Assembly (NCBI GenBank): GCA_015232555.1
Contig: JADFZJ010000016.1
Location: forward strand, 1 to 64,000
Length of the DNA: 64,000 nucleotides
Direction of reading: 5' to 3'
From: Desulfamplus sp.
GTDB lineage: Bacteria > Desulfobacterota > Desulfobacteria > Desulfobacterales > Desulfobacteraceae
A program made the position numbers and the translations under genes. Numbering within the stretch: the stretch's first letter is position 1; each line of letters begins with the position of its first letter. Of this stretch, positions 56,560 through 64,000 are shown piece after piece. The notes under the pieces are model-generated. The model searched no databases. It was not told the origin of the DNA and saw only the letters and a list, made by a program, of their open reading frames with translations.

Positions 56560-56595
56560 GGGGTTCAGAAAGTTTGGACCCCCTTTGTTTTTTTT
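56560..56595 (+). terminator. Rho-independent terminator between hicB and trpB
   Basis: GGGGTTC (56560-56566) pairs with GGACCCC (56576-56582), including one G-U pair, around a 9-nt loop. It is followed by CTTTG and eight T residues. It ends hicAB and separates it from trpBA. No Trp-rich leader peptide is seen that would make it an attenuator. Confidence 0.85.
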
Positions 56596-56632
56596 AGTGT
56601 TTTCTGACGTTTAAACTGGAGGAGAAAGGCGT

Positions 56633-57874
56633 ATGAGTCAGGATAAAGAATGTAATGACAGAGGCTATTATGGGGAGTTTGGCGGGTCGTTTATACCCGA
56701 AATTCTTGTAGCGACATTTGATGAATTGAAACGGCATTTTCGTGAAATTAAAGATGATCCTGCATTCTGGCAGACCTATTCAGACCTTATGTCAAATTAT
56801 TCGTGCAGACCAACCCCTCTGACCTTTGCCGAAAATCTGACACGCCATTTTGGAGGGGCAAAGATATATATCAAGAGGGAAGACCTTAACCACACAGGTG
56901 CTCACAAATTAAATAATGTTATGGGTCAGGGACTTTTGGTAAAAAGAATGGGGAAAACCCGTGTAATTGCAGAGACAGGGGCTGGTCAGCATGGAGTTGC
57001 AACTGCAACAATGGCTGCAAAATTTGGTTTTGAGTGCACCATTTATATGGGAGAGGTAGATGTAAAACGCCAGCGTCCTAATGTTTTCTGGATGGAGCAG
57101 ATGGGGGCAACTGTTGTATCTGTTACTGATGGCACTCGAATTTTAAAAGATGCTATAAACGAGGCTTTTCGAGATTGGGTAACCAATATGGATAATACCC
57201 ACTATGTTTTAGGAACTGCTTGCGGACCGCATCCATTTCCTGAAATGGTCTCCTTTTTTCAATCTATTATTGGAAAAGAGGCACGGCAGCAGATATTAAA
57301 ATTGGAAGGAAAACTTCCGACCCGTGTTTTTGCCTGTGTTGGAGGAGGCTCAAATGCAATGGGACTTTTTCAAGGATTTCCTGACAAATCTGTTGAGTGT
57401 GTAGGAGTTGAAGCGGCAGGTCATGGACTTCATACAGGCCAACACGCTTCTCGACTCTGCTCGCCAGATGCCACAGTAGGCGTTGCTCAAGGATACAAAA
57501 CATATTTTCTTCAGAATGATGACGGTCAGATGAGAGAGACTCACTCCATTGCTGCGGGTCTTGATTATATTGGAGTTTCGCCGATTCTCTCTAAAATGCA
57601 CCAAAAGGGTGAGGCAAGATTTGAATCAGCGACTGATCAGGAGGTTATTGATGCTGTAAAACTCACCATGAGACAGGAGGGAATAATACCAGCATTAGAA
57701 TCTGCTCATGCCTTTGCAGGAGCTTTCAGAGAGGCTGCGGAACTATCATCAGATGATATAATTATTATCAACCAGTCAGGCAGGGGAGACAAAGATATTT
57801 TTACAGTTGCAGATGCGTTTGGTGATCCAAAATGGAGAGATTTTATAAAAGAGAAAGCTTTAGATTATAAGTAA
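56633..57874 (+). CDS. trpB: Tryptophan synthase beta chain
   Basis: 413 residues. Motifs are GYYGEFGGSFIPEIL at the start, the PLP lysine in LNHTGAHKLNNVMGQ (Lys about 92), AETGAGQHGVATAT, the phosphate-binding GGGSNAMG and the C-terminal SGRGDKD. It joins indole and serine to make tryptophan. GGAGG lies before ATG 56633, soon after the hicB terminator. trpA follows after 95 nt. Length is typical for the TrpB1 type. Confidence 0.97.
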   Translation: MSQDKECNDRGYYGEFGGSFIPEILVATFDELKRHFREIKDDPAFWQTYSDLMSNYSCRPTPLTFAENLTRHFGGAKIYIKREDLNHTGAHKLNNVMGQGLLVKRMGKTRVIAETGAGQHGVATATMAAKFGFECTIYMGEVDVKRQRPNVFWMEQMGATVVSVTDGTRILKDAINEAFRDWVTNMDNTHYVLGTACGPHPFPEMVSFFQSIIGKEARQQILKLEGKLPTRVFACVGGGSNAMGLFQGFPDKSVECVGVEAAGHGLHTGQHASRLCSPDATVGVAQGYKTYFLQNDDGQMRETHSIAAGLDYIGVSPILSKMHQKGEARFESATDQEVIDAVKLTMRQEGIIPALESAHAFAGAFREAAELSSDDIIIINQSGRGDKDIFTVADAFGDPKWRDFIKEKALDYK

Positions 57875-57969
57875 TTTAATATATGAGCAGTGCGTCAAAA
57901 AATTCCAAACATCTAAAAGCTGAAAATCTATATCCGAAAACCAATTAAAAAATAATAAATGGTGAATCA

Positions 57970-58728
57970 ATGCTTGAAAAATATATACGAGAGCGTCTTA
58001 AAACAAAAGATATCCTTTTGATGACCCACATTGTTGTGGGATATCCATCACTTGATGCGTCTATGGAAATTGTGGAGCAGATGGTTGAAGCAGGAGTTGA
58101 TCTGATGGAGCTTCAAATCCCTTTTTCCGAACCTATGGCTGACGGTCCTGTGATTTTAAAGGCAAACCAGAAATCTCTTGAAGCTGGTATAACAGTGAAA
58201 CAATGTCTTGAGTTTGCTCATAAAGCTGCAAGCCGTTTTGACATCCCCTTTCTGTTTATGACCTACTACAATATCTTTTATAAATATGGTGTTCAAAGTT
58301 TTATAGAAGATATAGCAAAAATCGGTATAAAAGGTGCAATTATTCCTGATCTGCCACCTGAAGAGGGTGCTGACTATGCAGAGCTGATGAAAAATAACGA
58401 TCTTTGTCCAATATATATTTTCTCTCCAACCACAACTGATGCACGTATGAAATATCTCTCATCCTGGGGTCAAGGTTTTATCTACTGCATGGCACGAAAA
58501 GGTGTAACAGGAAAGGAGACCCAATTTTCTGATGACCTGAATGAGTATATTGGAAGATGCAGAACAAATACTGATCTGCCAATAGCAGTAGGATTTGGTG
58601 TAAAAGATAAAGCAGATATGGATTATCTCAGGGGCAAGGCTGATATTGCTGTAATTGGCTCTCAGACAATAAGAATTGTTGATGAGAAAGGAGTTGCGGC
58701 AGTAGGCGATTTTATCAGAGGGTTGTAG
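57970..58728 (+). CDS. trpA: Tryptophan synthase alpha chain
   Basis: 252 residues of TIM barrel. The catalytic Glu is in LMELQIPFSEPMADGPVI, with Asp in the same segment. Later come GAIIPDLPPEEGADY, FIYCMARKGVTGKE and PIAVGFGVKDKADMDYL. It cleaves indole-glycerol phosphate to indole for TrpB. Position 53 or so is Gln where many relatives have Gly (ELGIPFS). A strong hairpin follows the gene. Confidence 0.96.
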   Translation: MLEKYIRERLKTKDILLMTHIVVGYPSLDASMEIVEQMVEAGVDLMELQIPFSEPMADGPVILKANQKSLEAGITVKQCLEFAHKAASRFDIPFLFMTYYNIFYKYGVQSFIEDIAKIGIKGAIIPDLPPEEGADYAELMKNNDLCPIYIFSPTTTDARMKYLSSWGQGFIYCMARKGVTGKETQFSDDLNEYIGRCRTNTDLPIAVGFGVKDKADMDYLRGKADIAVIGSQTIRIVDEKGVAAVGDFIRGL

Positions 58729-58754
58729 GATTTTAATGAAAAGTGTCAACTACT

Positions 58755-58791
58755 TTTGGGGGCACATGGAAGATTGAAGGATGCCCCCAAA
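58755..58791. terminator. Strong GC-rich hairpin after trpA
   Basis: A perfect 10-bp stem, TTTGGGGGCA (58755-58764) and TGCCCCCAAA (58782-58791), has a 17-nt loop. It sits between the convergent trpA and gspE-like genes. The T-run is on the reverse-strand side, so it may serve both directions. Confidence 0.7.
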
Positions 58792-58847
58792 GGCTTATCT
58801 ATATTCAATTTTTATCCCTTTCCCTGACAAGGAGGTGGGGGTAATCG

Positions 58848-60542
58848 TTAATCCTCAACTGTTACTCTTTCAATCTCATCTATCGTGGTAAGTCCCATAA
58901 GAACTTTTTTCATTCCATCATAACGCATTGTTTTGAAACCTGATTTTTTCGCAATAGCATCAATGTCAAGAATTGATGCTTCTCTTGCGATCATAGCCCT
59001 TATCTCTTCTGTTAGTAAAAAAATTTCGTGAATAGCTAATCGTCCTGAATATCCAGTATTATTACATTCAGAGCAGCCTCGTCCCTTATAGAAAGAAACC
59101 TCTGTCTTTTGATCCCAGATAAAATATTTTTCAATCTCTTCGCTGCTAACTCGATATTTTTCTTTGCAAAAATTGCAAATTCTGCGGACTAAACGCTGTC
59201 CCATAACGCCAATAATTGATGGTGCAACTAAAAATGGTTCAACTCCGATCTCAACAAGACGGGTAACAGCTTGAAGAGCACTGTTTGTGTGCATTGTTGT
59301 TACAACTAAATGACCTGTCAAAGCTGCTTGAGATGCTATCTTTGCTGTCTCTAAATCACGAATTTCTCCAATTAGAATAACATCGGGGTCCTGCCTTAAA
59401 AACGAACGCAGTGCATTTGCAAAGTCAAAACCAATAGCTGGATTTACCTGTACCTGATTGATTCTTGGGAGTCTGTACTCTACAGGGTCTTCAGCAGTCA
59501 TAATGTTTATATCGGGCTTATTTAATGACTGCAAAACAGAAAAAAGGGTGGTTGATTTACCAGAACCAGTGGGGCCTGTCACAAAAAACACCCCGTTTGG
59601 TGCGTTGATGATTCGCTGAATTTTATCGTAATTTGATTTTAACAGATCAAGTTCTGATAAATCAGGCACATTGTCTTTAAGTATCTGCCCCAATGCTCTT
59701 AGAACCATCTTTTCGCCATAAATGGTTGGAATTGTAGATACTCTAAAATCAATTGATTTGTTGGTAAGATTAACAGCAATACGTCCATCTTGAGGTTTTC
59801 GCCGTTCGGTGATATCTAAGTTTGCCATCACTTTTAGTCTTGAAGATAGAGGCTTGAATAGAGTCATATCCAATTTTAACCTGTCATGGAGAACACCATC
59901 AATCCTGAAACGGATAAAAGCGATATCCTCCTGTGGATCAATGTGGATATCACTTGCACGCTCTTTTACTGCAAGCAGCAAAATACTTCGACTAAAATCA
60001 ATGATTGATTTATCCCCTGCAAGTTTCTCCAACTGTTCAGGTGTTATTTTACTCGTTCCTTTAAACATCTCATTATCGGCGATTGTATTGAGAAGTCCTG
60101 AAATGCTGTCTCCTGATTGATACTGAATATCAATAGCATCAATAATCTCATCAGGAAACGCAAAGACAGGACTTACCTGATATTGCAGCAGATGTTCTGC
60201 CTGCTCTAAAACATCAGCTTTTTTGGGGTATGCTGTTGCAACTGTTACAACATCTTCAATTTTGTATATTGGAATAATAAGGTGTTTTCTTGCAAAATTC
60301 TCTTTAAGTGCAATAACTACCTGTGATTGAAAAAGAGTCTTTTCAAGATCAACGTATGAGACACCTATCGAATCTCCCCAAAGCTTTCCAAAAACAAACT
60401 TTTTGGCAACACCGCTTCTATAAAGGTGCAGTAAAATCTCAAATGCATCTCCCTGATATTTTTCGCTTAAGTTAAGTGAGTCTTGAGTTGTAAGGATAGA
60501 TTGCTCTATAAGCATGTTAATAAATTTAGGATTGCGTATCAC
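58848..60542 (-). CDS. GspE/PilB-type secretion or pilus-assembly ATPase
   Basis: 564 residues. An N-terminal MshEN-like domain (about 1-150; these often bind c-di-GMP) is followed by a RecA-like ATPase. Its Walker A is FVTGPTGSGKSTTLFSVL, the Asp box is MTAEDPVEYRL, Walker B is DPDVILIGEIRDLETA and the His box is GHLVVTTMHTNSA. A zinc-binding four-Cys element (CNFC...CSEC) follows. It powers type II secretion or type IV pilus assembly. GTG 60542 has GGAG 7 nt upstream and overlaps the small upstream gene by 17 nt. No other secretion genes are present. Confidence 0.93.
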   Translation of the reverse strand: MIRNPKFINMLIEQSILTTQDSLNLSEKYQGDAFEILLHLYRSGVAKKFVFGKLWGDSIGVSYVDLEKTLFQSQVVIALKENFARKHLIIPIYKIEDVVTVATAYPKKADVLEQAEHLLQYQVSPVFAFPDEIIDAIDIQYQSGDSISGLLNTIADNEMFKGTSKITPEQLEKLAGDKSIIDFSRSILLLAVKERASDIHIDPQEDIAFIRFRIDGVLHDRLKLDMTLFKPLSSRLKVMANLDITERRKPQDGRIAVNLTNKSIDFRVSTIPTIYGEKMVLRALGQILKDNVPDLSELDLLKSNYDKIQRIINAPNGVFFVTGPTGSGKSTTLFSVLQSLNKPDINIMTAEDPVEYRLPRINQVQVNPAIGFDFANALRSFLRQDPDVILIGEIRDLETAKIASQAALTGHLVVTTMHTNSALQAVTRLVEIGVEPFLVAPSIIGVMGQRLVRRICNFCKEKYRVSSEEIEKYFIWDQKTEVSFYKGRGCSECNNTGYSGRLAIHEIFLLTEEIRAMIAREASILDIDAIAKKSGFKTMRYDGMKKVLMGLTTIDEIERVTVED

Positions 60543-60684
60543 TTTTGCTCTCCTTTCTCTTTTTTAATAGCAGCTTTCTAATATCATCCTGAGACATTTT
60601 AACATTCTTTTTTTTCACAATTTGAATGTTAGACTCCTCCTCAATTTCCTTGAGCATCTGATTGAGATCAAATTTTTCACGCAT
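60526..60684 (-). CDS. Small charged protein upstream of the GspE-like gene
   Basis: I do not recognise this 52-residue protein. ATG 60684 is chosen because AAGGAG lies about 7 nt upstream; a longer frame to 60720 lacks this. It is Lys/Glu-rich and helical (MREKFDLNQMLKEIEEES; QDDIRKLLLKKRKE), with no membrane segment. Its 17-nt overlap with the GspE-like gene indicates coupled translation, so it may be a partner or regulator of the ATPase. Confidence 0.65.
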   Translation of the reverse strand: MREKFDLNQMLKEIEEESNIQIVKKKNVKMSQDDIRKLLLKKRKESKSDTQS

Positions 60685-60774
60685 CAATTTTCTCCTTCTC
60701 TTTATAGCCTGTCTAAACATTGAGGCTATAAGTGTCTATATTATGGAATAATTTATGGAGTTTATCGTTTGATA

Positions 60775-61176
60775 TTAGCCGTTGCTTCTGCTGCTTTTAT
60801 ATTCCTTCCAAGCCTCTTTTATCATTGCCTTCATCTCTGTAATAGGTGTGTCTTTCAGAATATAGCCAGATGCTCCACATTCAATACATTTTTCTACAGT
60901 TTCAGCGTTTGCAATAGATGTCATCATAATAACAAAAGCATCTGGATAATCCTTTATTATCTCCTGTAGAGCATCCAAGCCAGTCTGTATAGGCATATTA
61001 ATATCAAACAGAGAGATATCAGGTTTTTCATTTTTGAAAAGCTCTACAGCTTCACTTCCGTTTTTTGCCTCTCCAACAACATCTGTATTCATGGACTTCA
61101 TTACAGTTTTCAACATCAATCTGATGTGTGGCTCATCATCAGCAATGAGAACAGTCAATTTCTTTTTGTCATTCAT
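60775..61176 (-). CDS. CheY-like single-domain response regulator
   Basis: 133 residues forming one receiver domain. The acidic pair is in VLIADDEPHIRLML, the phospho-acceptor Asp in ISLFDINMPIQTG (about 57), Thr/Ser in IMMTSIA and Lys in YILKDTPI. No output domain is present. AAGGAG precedes ATG 61176. It is 90 nt upstream of the 52-residue gene and the GspE-like ATPase on the same strand, which suggests a role in controlling the machine. Its kinase is not identified. Confidence 0.9.
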   Translation of the reverse strand: MNDKKKLTVLIADDEPHIRLMLKTVMKSMNTDVVGEAKNGSEAVELFKNEKPDISLFDINMPIQTGLDALQEIIKDYPDAFVIMMTSIANAETVEKCIECGASGYILKDTPITEMKAMIKEAWKEYKSSRSNG

Positions 61177-61245
61177 TATCTTTCTCCTTAAATTCTATAT
61201 TCCAAGCGGTCATCAATTGAGCTTTTATATCTATTATTTATCCAA

Positions 61246-61273
61246 GTAGAGACGCATGTCCGTGCGTCTCTAC
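61246..61273. repeat. Perfect palindrome of REP type
   Basis: GTAGAGACGCA (61246-61256) and TGCGTCTCTAC (61263-61273) form an 11-bp perfect stem with a 6-nt loop. It lies in the 200-nt gap between the glycosyltransferase and the response regulator. As far as I recall, this type of GTAGAGACGCA palindrome recurs across cyanobacteria and some other phyla. Confidence 0.75.
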
Positions 61274-61378
61274 TGCCTATATCGAGAACCTAAATTTATG
61301 ACCTTTAACAGTATAAGTATATATAAGTGTATGAATTCTCATTTTTTGATCATAAACTGCTTATAAGCAGATGTTGCA

Positions 61379-62689
61379 TTAAAATCGTCTATTGTAAATA
61401 CTTAAGATGCTATTTACCATTGACTCAATCGTATAGTTCTCTTTTACAATGTCAAATGCCTGCCTTATTCTTTTTTCTGTGGCAGATTTATCACTCAATA
61501 TTTGTAAAATAGCCTTTGCCATCTCTTCAATCTGACCTTGTTTGAAAAGCAACCCAGTTTTACCATCTTTGATAATGTCACACGTTCCACCAATTTCAGA
61601 GCCAGCTACTGGACAGCAAGCATACATAGCTTCAAGCAGAGATTGTGAGATACCTTCCACCTCTCTACTTGCAAGAATATGGCAGTCAAAGGCTCTGTAG
61701 TATGTCCATGTATCTTCTCTAAATCCTATGAAGTGGATATTATCTTTATGCACTGTCTTATTTACTTTTTTTTTCATTTTATCAATAAAATCGTTATCAC
61801 CGTGTCCAACAATAACTAAATGATATTTTAAAGGCACTTCACTATTGAATAGATTCTCTCTATTGAATGGTTCTTTAAATGAAGAATCTGCTAACATTAA
61901 AAAAGCCTCTATTATATCACCTACCCCTTTATCCTCAGATACTCGCCCCACAAATCCGATAAATCTTGAGTCTGAAGATATACTAATATTTTTATAGCAA
62001 CCTGTTTTTGCTTCTCTCTCTTTGCTCAAAACAATATTAGAATTATTACTATAAAAAGCAATCAGTTCTCTTGCAAGGTTAGCTCTTGCAACATCTCGAA
62101 CAGGAAGCTCTGCTGGTGGCAGGATTCCGCTTGGCAGAGTAAAAATTCTGTCTGGATTGATATCAAGAGTCGATATCAGATGTTTTGTTGTGTAATCTGC
62201 TGTCGTAAAAACATAGTTACACAATCTGTTATACAGAAATTTATTATAAAATGAAGGCTTTACATCTGCACTGATATGGCGGGATAGAATTGTACAGGGG
62301 ATAATGTACTTGTTTTTTTTCGTATTTGATTTTTTATCTGTTATTATTTGATTTTTTATCTGCTGTTTAAGATTTGCTTTTAAAGTTATATCTGCTGCTG
62401 CTAAAAGTGCAATTTTAGAATCTGTGTTGCCGTGAGTATTCAGCACATCTGGTTTCAACTCCTGATATAGCTGTTTAAGCACGAAATAGTCTTTTATGGA
62501 ACTTTTTGCTGTAAACTCAATTGGGACACACCTAAAACCTCTATCTTGGCATTTTATTAATAAAGGGCTCTTATCAGGAGCTGCAATAACTATTTTGTGT
62601 CCTTTTTCTGCCATCTTGCACGATTCGTTATAGACTCTTTTTTCAAGCCCTCCAAATTCACGATGGCTGGTTGTATGTATGATTATCAT
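61379..62689 (-). CDS. Glycosyltransferase family 4
   Basis: 436 residues, GT-B fold. The N-terminal domain has HREFGGLEKRVYNESCKMAEKG. The C-terminal domain has RFIGFVGRVSEDKGVGDIIEAF, HLVIVGHGDND, IHFIGFREDTWTYYRAFDCHILAS and EGISQSLLEAMYACCPVAGSE. It probably builds a lipopolysaccharide-core or exopolysaccharide linkage; donor and acceptor are unknown. Two Lys/Asn/Ser-rich inserts are seen at about 100-132 and 210-238. It begins 10 nt after murJ stops, suggesting cotranscription. Confidence 0.88.
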   Translation of the reverse strand: MIIIHTTSHREFGGLEKRVYNESCKMAEKGHKIVIAAPDKSPLLIKCQDRGFRCVPIEFTAKSSIKDYFVLKQLYQELKPDVLNTHGNTDSKIALLAAADITLKANLKQQIKNQIITDKKSNTKKNKYIIPCTILSRHISADVKPSFYNKFLYNRLCNYVFTTADYTTKHLISTLDINPDRIFTLPSGILPPAELPVRDVARANLARELIAFYSNNSNIVLSKEREAKTGCYKNISISSDSRFIGFVGRVSEDKGVGDIIEAFLMLADSSFKEPFNRENLFNSEVPLKYHLVIVGHGDNDFIDKMKKKVNKTVHKDNIHFIGFREDTWTYYRAFDCHILASREVEGISQSLLEAMYACCPVAGSEIGGTCDIIKDGKTGLLFKQGQIEEMAKAILQILSDKSATEKRIRQAFDIVKENYTIESMVNSILSIYNRRF

Positions 62690-62699
62690 AACTTAAAAT

Positions 62700-64000
62700 T
62701 TAAACTCTCTTAATAAATCTTCTTCTCAATTTTGATGTAAAGATAGTTATCTCTTCGATTTTAAAAACTACACCTGACAAAACAAAAAGCAGGGCAAACA
62801 GAATAGCTATTGCCGCAGATATTGTCAAAGCTCCTAAAATTGTTAAATTTTCTATTGCTGAATCAGTAATATCTAAACCATCTGAAAAGCCTAAAACAAT
62901 TGACTGCAAAAATGGTATAAACATTATCCTGATTTTCCATAATATCAAACCTATACCACAACTTAGAACAATAATTTTTAATGTAAAAATATAAACAGCT
63001 CCAGCTCCTCGATTGCCTGAGCGTCTGTTCCACAATACAAACAGAAAACCGCTGTTAATAAATGCAGACAAAGAGAGGGCAAGACCGACACCAGGGGCAC
63101 CTAACCATCGCATAAAAATAAAAAATAAGGGGAGAGAACCAACGACAGCAATAGTCCCGAAGATAGCAGGAAACCAGGTGTTTTGCATTGCATAATATCC
63201 TCTGACCACAACTGTCTGGGCAGCAAATGCAAAAGTGCCTGCCATGATAAAGGGGAGAATCTCAGCGGTTATCCGCGTGGCATCAATATTAAACCTCCCT
63301 CGCTGAAACAGCAGAAAAACTATCTCATATCTTAACACCATAAAAAGAACAGATATTGGTATCACAAGGAGAAGATATTTGAGTGTAGTGTTAAGAAGAG
63401 CGTTCAGTTCTCCTATCTTCCCAAGAGATGCAAGATTTGCCATAAATGGATAAGATGCAACTCCGACAGCCTGCCCAAAAATCCCAACAAGAATAAACAT
63501 GATTCTAAGGGAATAATTTAAGGCTGCAATACTTCCTTCAGAGAGAAACGAGCCAAAATATTTAAGAAGTATCTCGGTAGAAAATGTCATACTAAGCCCA
63601 ACTATCAACGGTATTGTCAACCAGACATATTTTATAAACTCTGGGTGTTTAAGGTTAAAAAGAGGATAAATCTTCATTCCAGTTTGTTTAGCTCCAATAT
63701 ACTGCAAAGCAAAATTGCCGAGAAATGCCCCTACAAGAACTCCCCATGCAAAACCCTCCATTCCAAAACTCAAAGATGTTCCAATCCTTGATTCTAAGAA
63801 AAAACCTGTCAACCCGCCTGCAATAATACCAATATTGTATAAAAGAGGGGCAAGGGCTGGAATAAAAAATTTCTCTTTTGTAAACTGAACTGCCATGAAC
63901 ATCCCCCCTGCAAAAAAGAAAAACTGGGCTGGCATTATAATTCTGGTCATTTTTACAGCACTGTTGAAAAGTTGCGGGTCTTTAAAGCCAGGTGCAAAGA
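62700..64000 (-). CDS. murJ: Lipid II flippase MurJ (N-terminus beyond window end)
   Basis: The frame is open to position 64000, so the N-terminal part (roughly 115-130 residues) lies outside. The visible 433 residues contain about ten or eleven membrane helices. The family block from FAPGF through LFNSAVKMTRIIMPAQFFF is followed by IPALAPLLYNIGIIAGG. Later blocks are GSIAALNYSLRIMFILVGIFGQAVGVA and LFQRGRFNIDATRITAEILP. It flips lipid II across the inner membrane for peptidoglycan synthesis. It heads the run murJ-glycosyltransferase on the minus strand. Confidence 0.93.
   Translation of the reverse strand, partial: FAPGFKDPQLFNSAVKMTRIIMPAQFFFFAGGMFMAVQFTKEKFFIPALAPLLYNIGIIAGGLTGFFLESRIGTSLSFGMEGFAWGVLVGAFLGNFALQYIGAKQTGMKIYPLFNLKHPEFIKYVWLTIPLIVGLSMTFSTEILLKYFGSFLSEGSIAALNYSLRIMFILVGIFGQAVGVASYPFMANLASLGKIGELNALLNTTLKYLLLVIPISVLFMVLRYEIVFLLFQRGRFNIDATRITAEILPFIMAGTFAFAAQTVVVRGYYAMQNTWFPAIFGTIAVVGSLPLFFIFMRWLGAPGVGLALSLSAFINSGFLFVLWNRRSGNRGAGAVYIFTLKIIVLSCGIGLILWKIRIMFIPFLQSIVLGFSDGLDITDSAIENLTILGALTISAAIAILFALLFVLSGVVFKIEEITIFTSKLRRRFIKRV

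Noticed and set aside
56500-56632. Tryptophan attenuator before trpB
   Set aside because: There is a real terminator hairpin, but no leader peptide with Trp codons and no competing antiterminator stem is evident.

Overview
This is an AT-rich chromosomal window from a Gram-negative anaerobe. It most resembles a Desulfobacterota (Desulfobacteraceae-type) bacterium. That placement is inferred from gene content: a Lol/Bam/Lpx outer-membrane block, a 2-oxoacid:ferredoxin oxidoreductase, carboxyspermidine-route polyamine genes, a CbiR-like cobamide remodelling enzyme, a CHASE2-adenylate cyclase, an HBM chemoreceptor and a very large hybrid sensor kinase. No rRNA, prophage or true CRISPR array is visible. 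One tRNA (Gly-GCC) is present.

Layout. 1-4.2 kb: the tail of an insertion-sequence transposase, running directly into a beta-propeller/caspase-like gene that has lost its start. 4.4-8.1 kb: polyamine operon (carboxyspermidine dehydrogenase, decarboxylase, agmatinase). 8.1-15.8 kb, minus strand: cbiR-like gene, EamA transporter, EAL phosphodiesterase, triple-receptor hybrid kinase. 15.9-20.4 kb: HAD hydrolase, GcvR-like ACT protein, PFL/UPF0210 protein, MFS exporter. 20.4-26.9 kb: MltD-like transglycosylase, a membrane coiled-coil protein, a kinase gene fragment, tRNA-Gly, an unusual AMP-ligase and uvrC. 27-38 kb: lysS, lolC, lolD, a GCGC restriction-modification pair, bamA, ompH, lpxD, lpxA. 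38-46 kb: trpE, trpG, adenylate cyclase, queA, a ThiS/MoaD-like protein and a glycosyltransferase. 45.5-49 kb, minus strand: UPF0280, prmA, nnr. 49.3-52.3 kb: korDABC-like operon. 52-58.7 kb: MFS protein, chemoreceptor, hicAB, trpBA. 58.8-64 kb, minus strand: murJ (cut by the window edge), a glycosyltransferase, a response regulator, a 52-residue protein and a GspE/PilB-type ATPase.

Working together. Agmatinase makes putrescine, which the dehydrogenase/decarboxylase pair converts to spermidine-type polyamines. LolCD, BamA, Skp, LpxD and LpxA build the outer membrane. The trp genes are split into trpEG and trpBA about 16 kb apart. The EAL protein and hybrid kinase are spaced as one signalling operon.

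Most notable patterns. (1) Many conserved enzymes carry Asn/Ser/Lys/Asp-rich low-complexity inserts. (2) The R-M genes closely resemble HinP1I (nuclease) and HhaI (methylase), and the window looks strongly depleted of GCGC. (3) The propeller gene has 14 repeats, one of them only upstream of its apparent start, and Ser in place of the caspase-type Cys. (4) A 51-bp intergenic repeat recurs at three loci. (5) A CRISPR-repeat-like hairpin sits exactly at the kor start. I did not find a system that is clearly new to biology. These are the leads I consider best supported.
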